Shown here piece after piece: positions 48,168 through 56,674 of a DNA stretch of 64,000 nucleotides. The position numbers and the translations under genes are program-made. Positions within the stretch are counted from its first letter, which is position 1. Every line of letters starts with the position of its first letter. The DNA comes from Agarilytica rhodophyticola (GTDB lineage Bacteria; Pseudomonadota; Gammaproteobacteria; Pseudomonadales; Cellvibrionaceae): the NCBI RefSeq assembly GCF_002157225.2, contig NZ_CP020038.1, positions 1,201,001 through 1,265,000 on the forward strand, read 5' to 3'. The notes beneath the pieces are model-generated. The model made no database searches, was not told the DNA's origin, and saw only the letters and a program-made list of their open reading frames with translations.

Positions 48168-49499
48168 ATGTGGAAATGGGATTTTCAAATACTAAGTGAC
48201 TCTATGTTTAGCCTTGATGCTTTTGTAAGATATGTAAGACTAGTTACATATATGTTTTTACTTTTTTCAGGTAATAATCTTTATGCTTATGAAGTGCAAG
48301 ATATATTGCAAGAAATTAAGAAACTTAAGGAAGACAATATTCGTCTTAATCAGCGCTTGAAAAAAATAGAGACAGCAGAAAAAACAACATATTCAGATGG
48401 TAAAAAAGTAATTAAAGTAAACGGCTATATAAAAGCTGATGCACTCTATGACCTTCACGCGAAAAGTGGTGACCGGATTAATTATTTATCGATTCCTCTT
48501 GATGGATCAGTCCAAGCAAATAATAGCAATCATTTTCGTATGCATTTAAAGGAGTCAAGAATAGGCTTGTTTTCTAAAAGAAAAATACAAGATCAGCTTA
48601 TAAAACTCTATTTTGAAGTCGACTTTTTTGGGGATGGTACTGAAAGTGCCCCGGGGTCTGAGCTTGTGACTAATTCAGTAGGACTCCGCTTAAGACATGC
48701 TTCAATTAACGTTGGTTCGTGGTTAATTGGTCAGAGTTGGTCGAATTATGTCGATGTCCGCTCCTTTCCTGAAAATCTTGATTTCGCCAATGATACGGGG
48801 CAGTCACTCATCTTACAGCCGCAAATACGTTTTACAAAGAAAATTAGCGCTATCATAGCCTCAATAGCAATTGAAAACCCCGAAAGTGATTTTGTGGATT
48901 TCGAGGGTAACAAACGTCCAGGTGCAAAAGACTCACTTCCTGATTTTACCGCTAAGTTGTTATATGAAAATAATAAAAGCCACTACTCTTTACAGACAGT
49001 TCTTAGAGAAATAAAAGCTTATCGAAATGGCTCTTCGTTATCAACGACGGGGTTCGGTATAGGAATTTCGGGAAAAAAGTTTGTTTCTAGTAAAAACATT
49101 ATTCGTTTTCATTTTAGTTACGGTGATGGTATTGGTCGCTATATTCAAGAAGCAAGTAATAGTGCTGCCATTGTTTATGATAGCGACACTGTTAACACCC
49201 TTGTTAGCCAGCAAGCTTATGGCGGTTATATTGGCTTCCAGTATCAATGGAATAATAAGGTGCGTTCTAATATCAATACTGGCTTTACGAGAATTAATTG
49301 GGATGATGCTTTCAATATTACTTTTGAAAATGGTGAAGTTTTTTTTTCGCACTATCAGTCCCTGCATGTAAATTTAATTTGGCGCTGGTTTGAAAAGACC
49401 GATATCGGTGTGGAATATTCGCTGGCCAAAGCCAGGCTGTATGATAATAGGCAAGGTAAGGTCAGCCGCATACAAATGAGTATAAAGTATCCATTTTAA
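48168..49499 (+). CDS. DcaP-like outer-membrane porin
   Basis: The product has up to 443 residues; the first ~40 are a long or mis-started signal sequence, with the hydrophobic run VTYMFLLFSGNNLYA before the mature EVQDILQEIKKL. As in Acinetobacter DcaP, a short coiled coil (QDILQEIKKLKEDNIRLNQRLKKIE) precedes the barrel, which starts VNGYIKADALYDLHAKSGDR and contains HFRMHLKESRIGL, FEVDFFG and LIGQSWSNYVDVRSFPENLDF. It ends in Phe (IKYPF). DcaP-type trimers admit dicarboxylates and other small anions. It is followed 33 bases later by a solute-binding protein gene and then a dicarboxylate-type symporter. Confidence 0.85.
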   Translation: MWKWDFQILSDSMFSLDAFVRYVRLVTYMFLLFSGNNLYAYEVQDILQEIKKLKEDNIRLNQRLKKIETAEKTTYSDGKKVIKVNGYIKADALYDLHAKSGDRINYLSIPLDGSVQANNSNHFRMHLKESRIGLFSKRKIQDQLIKLYFEVDFFGDGTESAPGSELVTNSVGLRLRHASINVGSWLIGQSWSNYVDVRSFPENLDFANDTGQSLILQPQIRFTKKISAIIASIAIENPESDFVDFEGNKRPGAKDSLPDFTAKLLYENNKSHYSLQTVLREIKAYRNGSSLSTTGFGIGISGKKFVSSKNIIRFHFSYGDGIGRYIQEASNSAAIVYDSDTVNTLVSQQAYGGYIGFQYQWNNKVRSNINTGFTRINWDDAFNITFENGEVFFSHYQSLHVNLIWRWFEKTDIGVEYSLAKARLYDNRQGKVSRIQMSIKYPF

Positions 49500-49532
49500 T
49501 ATTATTAATAAATAGAAGTATAGGTGTTATTT

Positions 49533-50387
49533 ATGTATTTAATAGTGCTTCGATTACTTTTACTAAGTTCTGTTTTCTTTTGTTACAGTAGTAGTGGTAA
49601 GGAGTTAGATAGTCAGCAAGATATACCTTATGACATAAAAGAAATTATTGATCGTGGTACTCTAAAAGTAGCCGTTTATAGTAAAGATACTGAGCCTTAT
49701 TACTATGTTAATAATAACGGAAAATTCACAGGCATCGATATAGAGCTTATAAAAGGATTTGCCAGTTTACTCAATGTCGACGTGGTTTTTGACCGGTCTG
49801 CTAATTCACTAGACGATGTTATTGAAAAAGTGTCTTCTAAGCAGGTCGATTTGGCAATTTGCAAACTTAGCATTACGTTTTCACGAGCTTCTAAAGTTAG
49901 TTTTTCAAAACCCTACTTGCGTTTATATCAGGGACTATTAGTTAGTCGGTTAGCTTTGTCTAAGCAACAAAATGGGCGTAGTAGAGAAGAAACTATACAA
50001 AACTTAGAAGGTAGGATTGGTGTCATTTCAAACTCTTCATATGTTGGATATGCCCAACAACGTTTTAAAGGGATGGAAATCACGGGATTTGACTCTTGGC
50101 AGAATGTGGTTACTGCTGTAACAGATAACAAAATCGTTGCTGCTTATCGCGATGATAGTGAAATAAAAAAAGTTATACGTGATGACCCTGATGCTGCAAT
50201 AGATTTATTTGCTGTTGTTTTTTTAGATGCTATAGATCAAAAAGGGATTGCTATACCGTGGGAATCCTATCACCTTAAATTCTTAATCGATCAATACATT
50301 ACTTCTTTAGATTTAGATTTGACAGCAGATCGAGTACTTTTTGAATACGATACTGTGCTAGAAAAAATTTATCGAAATACACATTAA
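49533..50387 (+). CDS. Periplasmic solute-binding protein, family 3 (amino-acid type)
   Basis: The start at ATG 49533 has AGG about eight bases upstream; a GTG nine bases earlier is possible. The signal segment VLRLLLLSSVFFCYSSSG could be a lipoprotein signal (Cys after VFF is weak) or a normal one. The SBP_bac_3 fold is clear: IIDRGTLKVAVYSKDTEPYYY, GKFTGIDIELIKGFASLLNVDVVF, VDLAICKLSITFSRASKVSFSKPYL and a final ALPWESYHLKFLIDQY-like region. Such proteins normally serve ABC importers or sensor kinases; here no ABC gene follows, but a secondary symporter gene does. Confidence 0.88.
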   Translation: MYLIVLRLLLLSSVFFCYSSSGKELDSQQDIPYDIKEIIDRGTLKVAVYSKDTEPYYYVNNNGKFTGIDIELIKGFASLLNVDVVFDRSANSLDDVIEKVSSKQVDLAICKLSITFSRASKVSFSKPYLRLYQGLLVSRLALSKQQNGRSREETIQNLEGRIGVISNSSYVGYAQQRFKGMEITGFDSWQNVVTAVTDNKIVAAYRDDSEIKKVIRDDPDAAIDLFAVVFLDAIDQKGIAIPWESYHLKFLIDQYITSLDLDLTADRVLFEYDTVLEKIYRNTH

Positions 50388-50468
50388 AACGTTAGCTGAT
50401 AACAAGATAGTTTCTGAATAGTTTATGGTTTGGGTTGTATTTATATATTTTCAGAATAGGAAACTCGT

Positions 50469-51770
50469 ATGTTTTTCTACGATAGATTAAAAAAAGTAAT
50501 TAATTTTGAGTCGTTAAAAAGTATTTGGGCGGTACTAATTGGCGCTGGTGTTGGTGTTTATATTGGTGTAGAAAAAAAAGAGTATGTCAGCTTGGTGGCA
50601 CCAATGGGAGAGATTTATTTAGATATCTTGGAAATGTGTGTACTACCAATTTTGCTATCGGCTATTACTGTCAGTATTAGTCGGCTTATGGTAGACCATG
50701 GTGGTTCAGATTATATCAAAAAAATTCTTATAGTATTTTTGATATTCATCACATTCGCCAGTGTATTGGGTACTACGTCAGGTTTTATTACTCGACCCGG
50801 TAGCAATTTAGATACGAACGCTTTGACTACTTTGGGATCGGTTGTTCAGAGCTCAGGTAAGCCTAACTTAGAAATGTCACTATCGACACCTTATATAGAG
50901 CCGGAGAAAGAGTCTATTATTGTCGGTTTTGTATTTGACCTTGTTCCCAATAATATTTTTGATGCATTGAGCCGAGGTGATAATTTAAAAGTGCTGTTCT
51001 TTGCCATATTGTTTGGTACCGGCATAGGGGCATTGAAAAAACAATCTTCTCTTGCGTTAATTTCAGTCATGGACAGTGTTTCAGGTACCTTCATTAAAAT
51101 TGTGCAGTGGCTTATGTATTTACTGCCTTTTGCTTTTTGTGGTTTGATTTCTTCTACTCTAAGTAAAATAGGTGTTGAAGCGCTTGTCGGATTAATAAAG
51201 TTTGTATGCGTTGTAATAGGGTCTTATATTTTTCTCTCACTGGGCTCAGGTATAATCGTATGGCGCAGAACAGGCTCATTAGATCTCTCGGTGAAGGCAT
51301 TACGCGAGCCCGCTTTGTTGGCCTTGGTGACCTCTAGTATTATGGCAGCTTTGCCGGCGACAATAACGGCAATGAACAAAACTCTGGGCTACAATAAGCG
51401 TTCCGTTGATTTAATTATCCCCTTGTCCTTCACTTTGTGTCGTATCGGACCTACCATGTATTTTGCCTTGGCAACAATGTTCGTGGCTCAATTATACGAT
51501 GTTAAACTAGATCTAGAGTCTATTTTCGTTGTGATTGTTGGGTCGGTGATCGCCGGTACTGCCACTGCGGGTTCATCTGGTGTGACATTATTGGCGATGT
51601 TAGGGCTTATTTTGTCGGCCTTAAAGCTACCGTTAGAAGCTGTCATCATTCTCTTTATTGTGATAGACCCCATTATTGCTCCGTTTCGAGTATTAGTGAG
51701 CGTGCATGCGGCTTGTGCCATTGCGACTTTAGTTCTTCCTAAAAAGGAATTATCTCTTAATAATACATGA
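50469..51770 (+). CDS. Dicarboxylate/amino acid:cation symporter (DAACS family)
   Basis: The 433-residue membrane protein is of the GltP/DctA fold, with an N-terminal helical part (IGAGVGVYIGV, APMGEIYLDILEMCVLPILLSAI), then the transport core: re-entrant loop AALPATITAMN, LPLSFTLCRIGPTMYFAL (in place of the usual PLGATINMDGTA) and GTATAGSSGVTLLAMLGLIL. The altered TM7 motif and RVLVSVHAACAIATL near the end suggest a substrate different from classic glutamate or dicarboxylate carriers. It lies 81 bases after the solute-binding protein gene. Confidence 0.9.
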   Translation: MFFYDRLKKVINFESLKSIWAVLIGAGVGVYIGVEKKEYVSLVAPMGEIYLDILEMCVLPILLSAITVSISRLMVDHGGSDYIKKILIVFLIFITFASVLGTTSGFITRPGSNLDTNALTTLGSVVQSSGKPNLEMSLSTPYIEPEKESIIVGFVFDLVPNNIFDALSRGDNLKVLFFAILFGTGIGALKKQSSLALISVMDSVSGTFIKIVQWLMYLLPFAFCGLISSTLSKIGVEALVGLIKFVCVVIGSYIFLSLGSGIIVWRRTGSLDLSVKALREPALLALVTSSIMAALPATITAMNKTLGYNKRSVDLIIPLSFTLCRIGPTMYFALATMFVAQLYDVKLDLESIFVVIVGSVIAGTATAGSSGVTLLAMLGLILSALKLPLEAVIILFIVIDPIIAPFRVLVSVHAACAIATLVLPKKELSLNNT

Positions 51771-52469
51771 ACAACTAACGTGAACAACTAAAGCTTAAAA
51801 CTCTAGGTGTTATCTTTGCACTCATACCCCTTAACATAGCTGTATGTGATTTTCTATAGATTGATATCAGCCCCAATCAAATTTTAACTTTACCACTATT
51901 TATAATTGACGGTTTTTTATTCGATAGCAATAGTAAATTAAAGCAGTAGTTTTTCTTAATTTATAAAAGATATCAAATTTATATTCTAAAAATAACGGAG
52001 GAATGTATATTTTGGTTAATTTTGTGTTGTATAAGTGGTAACAAAATTATCCCGGCCTTGTTATTCTTATCTCGCTTTTTTGTCACGATTATATTCTCTA
52101 AAATATCTACAACGCTATTTTGCTCTATTTTTTTAGTTGTATTTATATCTCTTCCTGCTCAGCAGTTATCACAAGACCATCTCTTTGGTTTTCACTTCTT
52201 TGTTTATTAATAAAATTTATTTTTTAGCTTAATAGGATTTTTAAATAATTTTCGTTTTTGATCTTTCTATGATGTATTTTTTTGTTTTTATTTCTCTCAA
52301 ATATTATTTGAAACGTTATTTTGGCGTGATGAATTGCATTTTTCGTTTTTCAATAATCATTCTCATCAGCGAGCGTTATTGCCTGTTGTAAAGCATAAGA
52401 AAAAATAATCGTATTTGAATTATTGCGTTTTTCTTTACACATCCTTCACTTACCTTAAATGATAACAAT
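51771..52469. other. Long AT-rich intergenic region upstream of the triple-repeat lipoprotein gene
   Basis: No convincing gene: a 62-codon frame at 52022-52210 has no ribosome binding site and biased, hydrophobic AT-driven content. The region probably holds the promoter and leader of the following large gene, but I cannot place them. Confidence 0.45.
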
Positions 52470-55400
52470 ATGAATATTACCTACTCTCAATTAAAAGCAA
52501 TTGCTAGAGGTACTTCATTACGATTGCAAAATAACAATGCAACACCACTAATGAAGTTTACAAAAAATATTATCGCTTCTACTGTTCATGCCGTTAGTAA
52601 CTCGCAAAAAGTATTTGTGCGTTCAGTTGCCGTCATCTCGACGACGACAATTCTAGTTGCATGTGGTGGTAGTGATAACGATGGCCCTGTGGCTGCAACA
52701 CCTACCCCTTCTCCAGCAGCAGAATTAACTGCAGCTGAAGAAGCCACCATGATTGTTACTCTCGGTGCACGTGAGGCAAATCGTAGCGTCGAAGACTTTT
52801 CTGGATCAGATAGAAGCTTCCGTAGTGAACTTAATGTTTTTATTCCCAGCGCTATCGATGTGGATGAAGACAACTTAAGAGATAATACCAAGGCGAATGT
52901 CACACTACCTATTTACGAAGGTGTGGGCCCTTCAGGTGAACCTACTTATTTTATTATCACAGAAACTTCAACCCAAGAAACGTCCAATATTTTAGGAACA
53001 ATTCTATCGCCTAAATTACGCTACGGTGCTTTACCAAGTGCAGCGGATGCGGCACAACGAGTTGAGCTAGACAATGAAGGCCGTATTATTTTCCGTGGTG
53101 ATGTAGACTTTAGTCCTGAGAGAATTTTGGAGCCAGGTGAAAACGGTGCTTTTCCTCCTGCTGTTGCGCAACCCGGTGCTGTGGGTGATGCAGAGTATTC
53201 TTCTTTAGTTGTATTGCCAAGTGGTTTAGTGATTAACGCGCAAATTATTGCCAATGGCACTGGCGAGCATGACCGCTTAATTGAAATTAATCGAGAAGAA
53301 CGCTGGGCACGCTTCCAATTACTTGATGGTTGGCAAGGTGGAGATCGTTATTATTATCACTTAGTAACAGATGCTTCCGATCCTGTGCCAGCGACTATCG
53401 AACTAGGTGTTTACGCTCCTCGTCTTGCTAACCTTCCTGTGTTTGGTCAAAGTGAGCTAGATAGTGAGAGTGTACTACTCGGCTTTTCTCCGAATATAAA
53501 TGGTCTTTCTGTTGGTGAAGACGGTGTTGGCGGCAATGAACGTCAAGGGCTTGGTTCAACCATTCTCGATCAAGATCTTGATCCTGTAAACGTGTTTCCA
53601 TTTGACCCAGATAATTCAATAGAAGAAGGTAATAATTATTCGCCATTTTGGGATGCTCATTTAAATATGTGGACCGACGAAGCTATTAATGGTCCTAACG
53701 GTGATGTAAGACGGGCAATCCGAGGCTTTGATGATTTGCAAAACCTTATACAAGAAGGTTTGGTGACAAGTTTTAGCGGTAGCCCTGGCATTGAGAATTC
53801 GTTTTTATTCGGTCTACGTGCAAGTAATGCTGTTATTAACTGTCCTGTTATTATGCAACCTTTTGAAGGTGAAAATATTGTATCGAGAACTCCAGCCGAA
53901 GAAGCGCGAGCAATTGTAACTGCTGCGGCTAATGAAGCTAATCGTACTTTAGAAGATTTCAATGGATCTAATCGTGAGTTTTCTTCTGATCTAAATGTAT
54001 TTTTGCCAAGTGTTATGTCCATCGACATGGCAAACTTGCGTGATAACGAAGCGGCTAATGCCATCTTACCTCTTTACCGAGGAGTCGGCCCGCAAGGTGA
54101 AGATGTTTATTACATCATTACCGAAACTTCTACCTCTGAAACCTCCGAAATCATGGGAACAATATTAGCGCCTAAATTACGCTATGGTGCCTTACCGGCT
54201 TCTGCGGCGGCGGCACAACATGTTGATCTCACTGACGACGGTCGTATTATTTTTAAAGGAACTGTAGATTTTAGTCCTGAAAGACGGCTTGATCGTGGCA
54301 CTGATGGCGCATTCCCTCCATCTGTTGCGCAGCCAGGTGCAGTTGCGGATGATGAATACTCCTCGCTTGTGGTACTACCTAGTGGTTTAGTTATTAACGC
54401 GCAAATTGTTGCTAACAGTACGGGTGTCCACGATCGTATCTTGGAAGCAAATATGGACGAGCGTTGGGCGCGTTTCCAACTCTTGGATGGCTGGCAAGGT
54501 GGAGATCCATTCTACTATCATTTGGTAACAGACGCTTCTGACCCAGGCCCTGCCACTATCGAGCTAGGTGTTTACGCTCCACGTATGGCCAACCTGCCTA
54601 CATTTGGACGCAGTGATATCGATCGCGAAACTGTTTTACTTGGTTTTTCTCCTAACGTAAATGGTTTAACGATTAGTGAAGATGGACTAGCGGAAGATAA
54701 TATAAATCGCCAAGGTTTAGGATCAACCATCGTGGATAATGATCGCGACCCTGTAAATATCTTTCCTTTCGATCCTGACAATAGCTTTGAAGAAGGCAAT
54801 AATTATTCACCTATGTGGGATGCCCACTTAAATATGTGGACAGATGAAGCCATTGCTAATGGCCAACGTCGTGCAATACGTAGCTTCGAAGATTTAAGCC
54901 AACTTATCGAGCAAGGTCTCATAACGAGCTTTAGTGGCAGTCCTGGTATTGAAAATGAATTCCTCTTTGGCTTGCGCGCAAGTAATGCGGTAATTAACTG
55001 CCCTGTTATTTTGCAACCTTTCGAAGGTGAATTAGCACCGGGTGAAACACCTCGTACTGAACCTTATACTCCTGCAGAAGAAGCACGTTTAATTGTTGAA
55101 CTTGGTGCACAAGAAGCTAACCGCAGTGTGGGTGATTTCTCTGGTTCAAGCCGCAGTTTCCGCGATGAACTAAATGTATTCTTACCTAGTGCGATCGATG
55201 TGGATGAAGCGAATTTGCGTGATAATACACGTGCAAATGTAACACTGCCTATTTACGAAGGTATTGGCCCTAACGGTGAGCCAACGTATTTCATTATCAC
55301 TGAAACGTCTACGCAAGAAACGTCGCAAATTTTGGGTACAATTTTAGCGCCTAAACTTCGCTATGGAGCGTTACCCTCGGCGGCAGCCGCTGCGCAACGA

Positions 55401-56225
55401 GTGCAACTATCACCTAATGGCCGTATTATCTTTAAGGGTGATGTGGACTTTAGCCCAGAGCGTATTTTACAAGCCGGTACCGATGGTGCTTTTCCTCCAG
55501 CAGTGGCGCAGCCAGGTGCAGTGGGTGACGCAGAATACTCCTCGCTCGTAGTACTTCCCAGTGGCTTAGTGATTAACGCGCAAATTATTGCTAACCGCAC
55601 AGGTGTTCATGACCGTATCAATGAAATCAATATCGAAGAACGTTGGGCTAACTTCCAACTACTTGATGGCTGGCAAGGTGGTGATCGCTTTTACTATCAC
55701 CTAGTCACAGATGCCTCTGATCCAGGTCCTGCGACAATCGAGTTAGGCACATATGCCCCTCGTATGGCAAACCTTCCTGTGTTTGGCCAAAGTGGTCTTG
55801 ACGGCGAGAGTGTCTTACTTGGCTTTTCTCCCAATGTGAATGGCTTGAGTATTACGGAAAATAATCTTGCCGCTGATGATGTTAATCGACAAGGACTTGG
55901 TTCTACGATCTTGGATAACGATTTAGATCCAGTGAATATATTTCCTTTCGATCCAGACAATAGCTTTGAAGAAGGTAATAACTATTCACCCATGTGGGAT
56001 GCCCATTTAAATATGTGGACCGATGCGGCAATTAATGGTCCTGGTGGTGATCAGCGCCGAGCAATTCGTAGCTTTGAAGATCTACGTGAGCTTATCGACC
56101 AAGGTTTAGTCACCAGCTTTAGCGGTAGCCCTGGTATAGAAAACTCTTTCCTATTTGGTTTGCGAGCGTCCAACGCTGTGATTAACTGCCCAGTTATTAT
56201 GCAGCCTTTTGAAGGAAACAACTAA
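52470..56225 (+). CDS. Triple-repeat lipoprotein of unknown function (1251 aa)
   Basis: The N-terminus is long before a lipobox ILVAC at Cys65, followed by GGSDNDG and a Thr/Pro linker, so it is probably an outer-membrane or surface lipoprotein; ATG 52551 would shorten the n-region. The rest is three copies of one domain, about residues 88-467, 474-855 and 867-1250, each starting AEEA...EANR-x-xxDF-x-GS and ending SGSPGIENxFLFGLRASNAVINCPVI-QPFEG. Copies 1 and 3 are nearly identical over long stretches; copy 2 is more distant. Each contains LDGWQGGDxxYYHLVTDASDP and NNYSPMWDAHLNMWTDxAI and one Cys. It resembles single-domain DUF7482-type proteins, but I am unsure. It precedes the Lap-type secretion operon. 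Confidence 0.85.
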   Translation: MNITYSQLKAIARGTSLRLQNNNATPLMKFTKNIIASTVHAVSNSQKVFVRSVAVISTTTILVACGGSDNDGPVAATPTPSPAAELTAAEEATMIVTLGAREANRSVEDFSGSDRSFRSELNVFIPSAIDVDEDNLRDNTKANVTLPIYEGVGPSGEPTYFIITETSTQETSNILGTILSPKLRYGALPSAADAAQRVELDNEGRIIFRGDVDFSPERILEPGENGAFPPAVAQPGAVGDAEYSSLVVLPSGLVINAQIIANGTGEHDRLIEINREERWARFQLLDGWQGGDRYYYHLVTDASDPVPATIELGVYAPRLANLPVFGQSELDSESVLLGFSPNINGLSVGEDGVGGNERQGLGSTILDQDLDPVNVFPFDPDNSIEEGNNYSPFWDAHLNMWTDEAINGPNGDVRRAIRGFDDLQNLIQEGLVTSFSGSPGIENSFLFGLRASNAVINCPVIMQPFEGENIVSRTPAEEARAIVTAAANEANRTLEDFNGSNREFSSDLNVFLPSVMSIDMANLRDNEAANAILPLYRGVGPQGEDVYYIITETSTSETSEIMGTILAPKLRYGALPASAAAAQHVDLTDDGRIIFKGTVDFSPERRLDRGTDGAFPPSVAQPGAVADDEYSSLVVLPSGLVINAQIVANSTGVHDRILEANMDERWARFQLLDGWQGGDPFYYHLVTDASDPGPATIELGVYAPRMANLPTFGRSDIDRETVLLGFSPNVNGLTISEDGLAEDNINRQGLGSTIVDNDRDPVNIFPFDPDNSFEEGNNYSPMWDAHLNMWTDEAIANGQRRAIRSFEDLSQLIEQGLITSFSGSPGIENEFLFGLRASNAVINCPVILQPFEGELAPGETPRTEPYTPAEEARLIVELGAQEANRSVGDFSGSSRSFRDELNVFLPSAIDVDEANLRDNTRANVTLPIYEGIGPNGEPTYFIITETSTQETSQILGTILAPKLRYGALPSAAAAAQRVQLSPNGRIIFKGDVDFSPERILQAGTDGAFPPAVAQPGAVGDAEYSSLVVLPSGLVINAQIIANRTGVHDRINEINIEERWANFQLLDGWQGGDRFYYHLVTDASDPGPATIELGTYAPRMANLPVFGQSGLDGESVLLGFSPNVNGLSITENNLAADDVNRQGLGSTILDNDLDPVNIFPFDPDNSFEEGNNYSPMWDAHLNMWTDAAINGPGGDQRRAIRSFEDLRELIDQGLVTSFSGSPGIENSFLFGLRASNAVINCPVIMQPFEGNN
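53889..56216 (+). repeat. Second and third tandem coding repeats of the lipoprotein gene (period about 1.18 kb)
   Basis: Relative to the first unit beginning near 52731, the unit restarts near 53889 and near 55069. Long blocks such as GTGATTAACGCGCAAATT and GGTGATGTGGACTTTAG-type sequence recur with mostly synonymous differences. Units 1 and 3 are closer to each other than to unit 2. Confidence 0.85.
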
Positions 56226-56674
56226 ACATTGAACCTAAAGTGCCCCGGTATATGCCGGGGCCTTATCATGTCTGTAATTCCAATATCCACATCAGCAGCA
56301 CTCCTGTATGAAATTTGCGCAAATGTTATGACTTGTAATATGCCAGTTGAACAAGAAAACATACCATTAACAGGTTAACTGCTAGTTCTAAATGTAAAAA
56401 AGATGTAAAAGCTTTTACATAAAAGATATAAAAGCTAACCCGATTTACACCCTAAGCGTATACTTACTTATTAAGATCAGTCAGAATGTCGTCCTTGATG
56501 TCATTGGCAGGTGCTATTAGAGCTGATACTCAACTGATGAAAAATAAGCTGCTACAAGTTGGTGTTGTGTATATGCTTATTAAAAATGTGTTTATTTTCG
56601 ATATTGCTTAACCCTGTCCTATATTATATTTATGGAAAAACGATAACAGGGTTTACAAAAGGTAAAGAGTAGTC
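56226..56674. other. Intergenic region between the lipoprotein gene and lapB
   Basis: It contains a GC-rich hairpin after the stop codon (CCCCGG/CCGGGG, 56243-56260, no T-run), which may end the lipoprotein transcript, and the 18-bp perfect palindrome at 56403-56420. No gene is seen. The lapB promoter should lie between 56420 and 56650. Confidence 0.5.
56403..56420. promoter_or_regulatory. 18-bp perfect palindrome, candidate operator of the lap operon
   Basis: ATGTAAAAGCTTTTACAT is fully self-complementary. Related half sites ATGTAAAA (56392-56399) and a degenerate copy just downstream flank it. It lies about 255 bases before lapB. The binding protein is unknown. Confidence 0.45.

Noticed and set aside
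52022-52210. A 62-codon frame in the AT-rich gap before the triple-repeat gene
   Set aside because: No ribosome binding site, no recognisable motif, and Phe/Ile/Leu content explained by AT-rich DNA.
53657-54064. Antisense frames inside the triple-repeat lipoprotein gene (several, up to 135 codons)
   Set aside because: They recur at the same place in each repeat and are the mirror of a strongly conserved coding strand.
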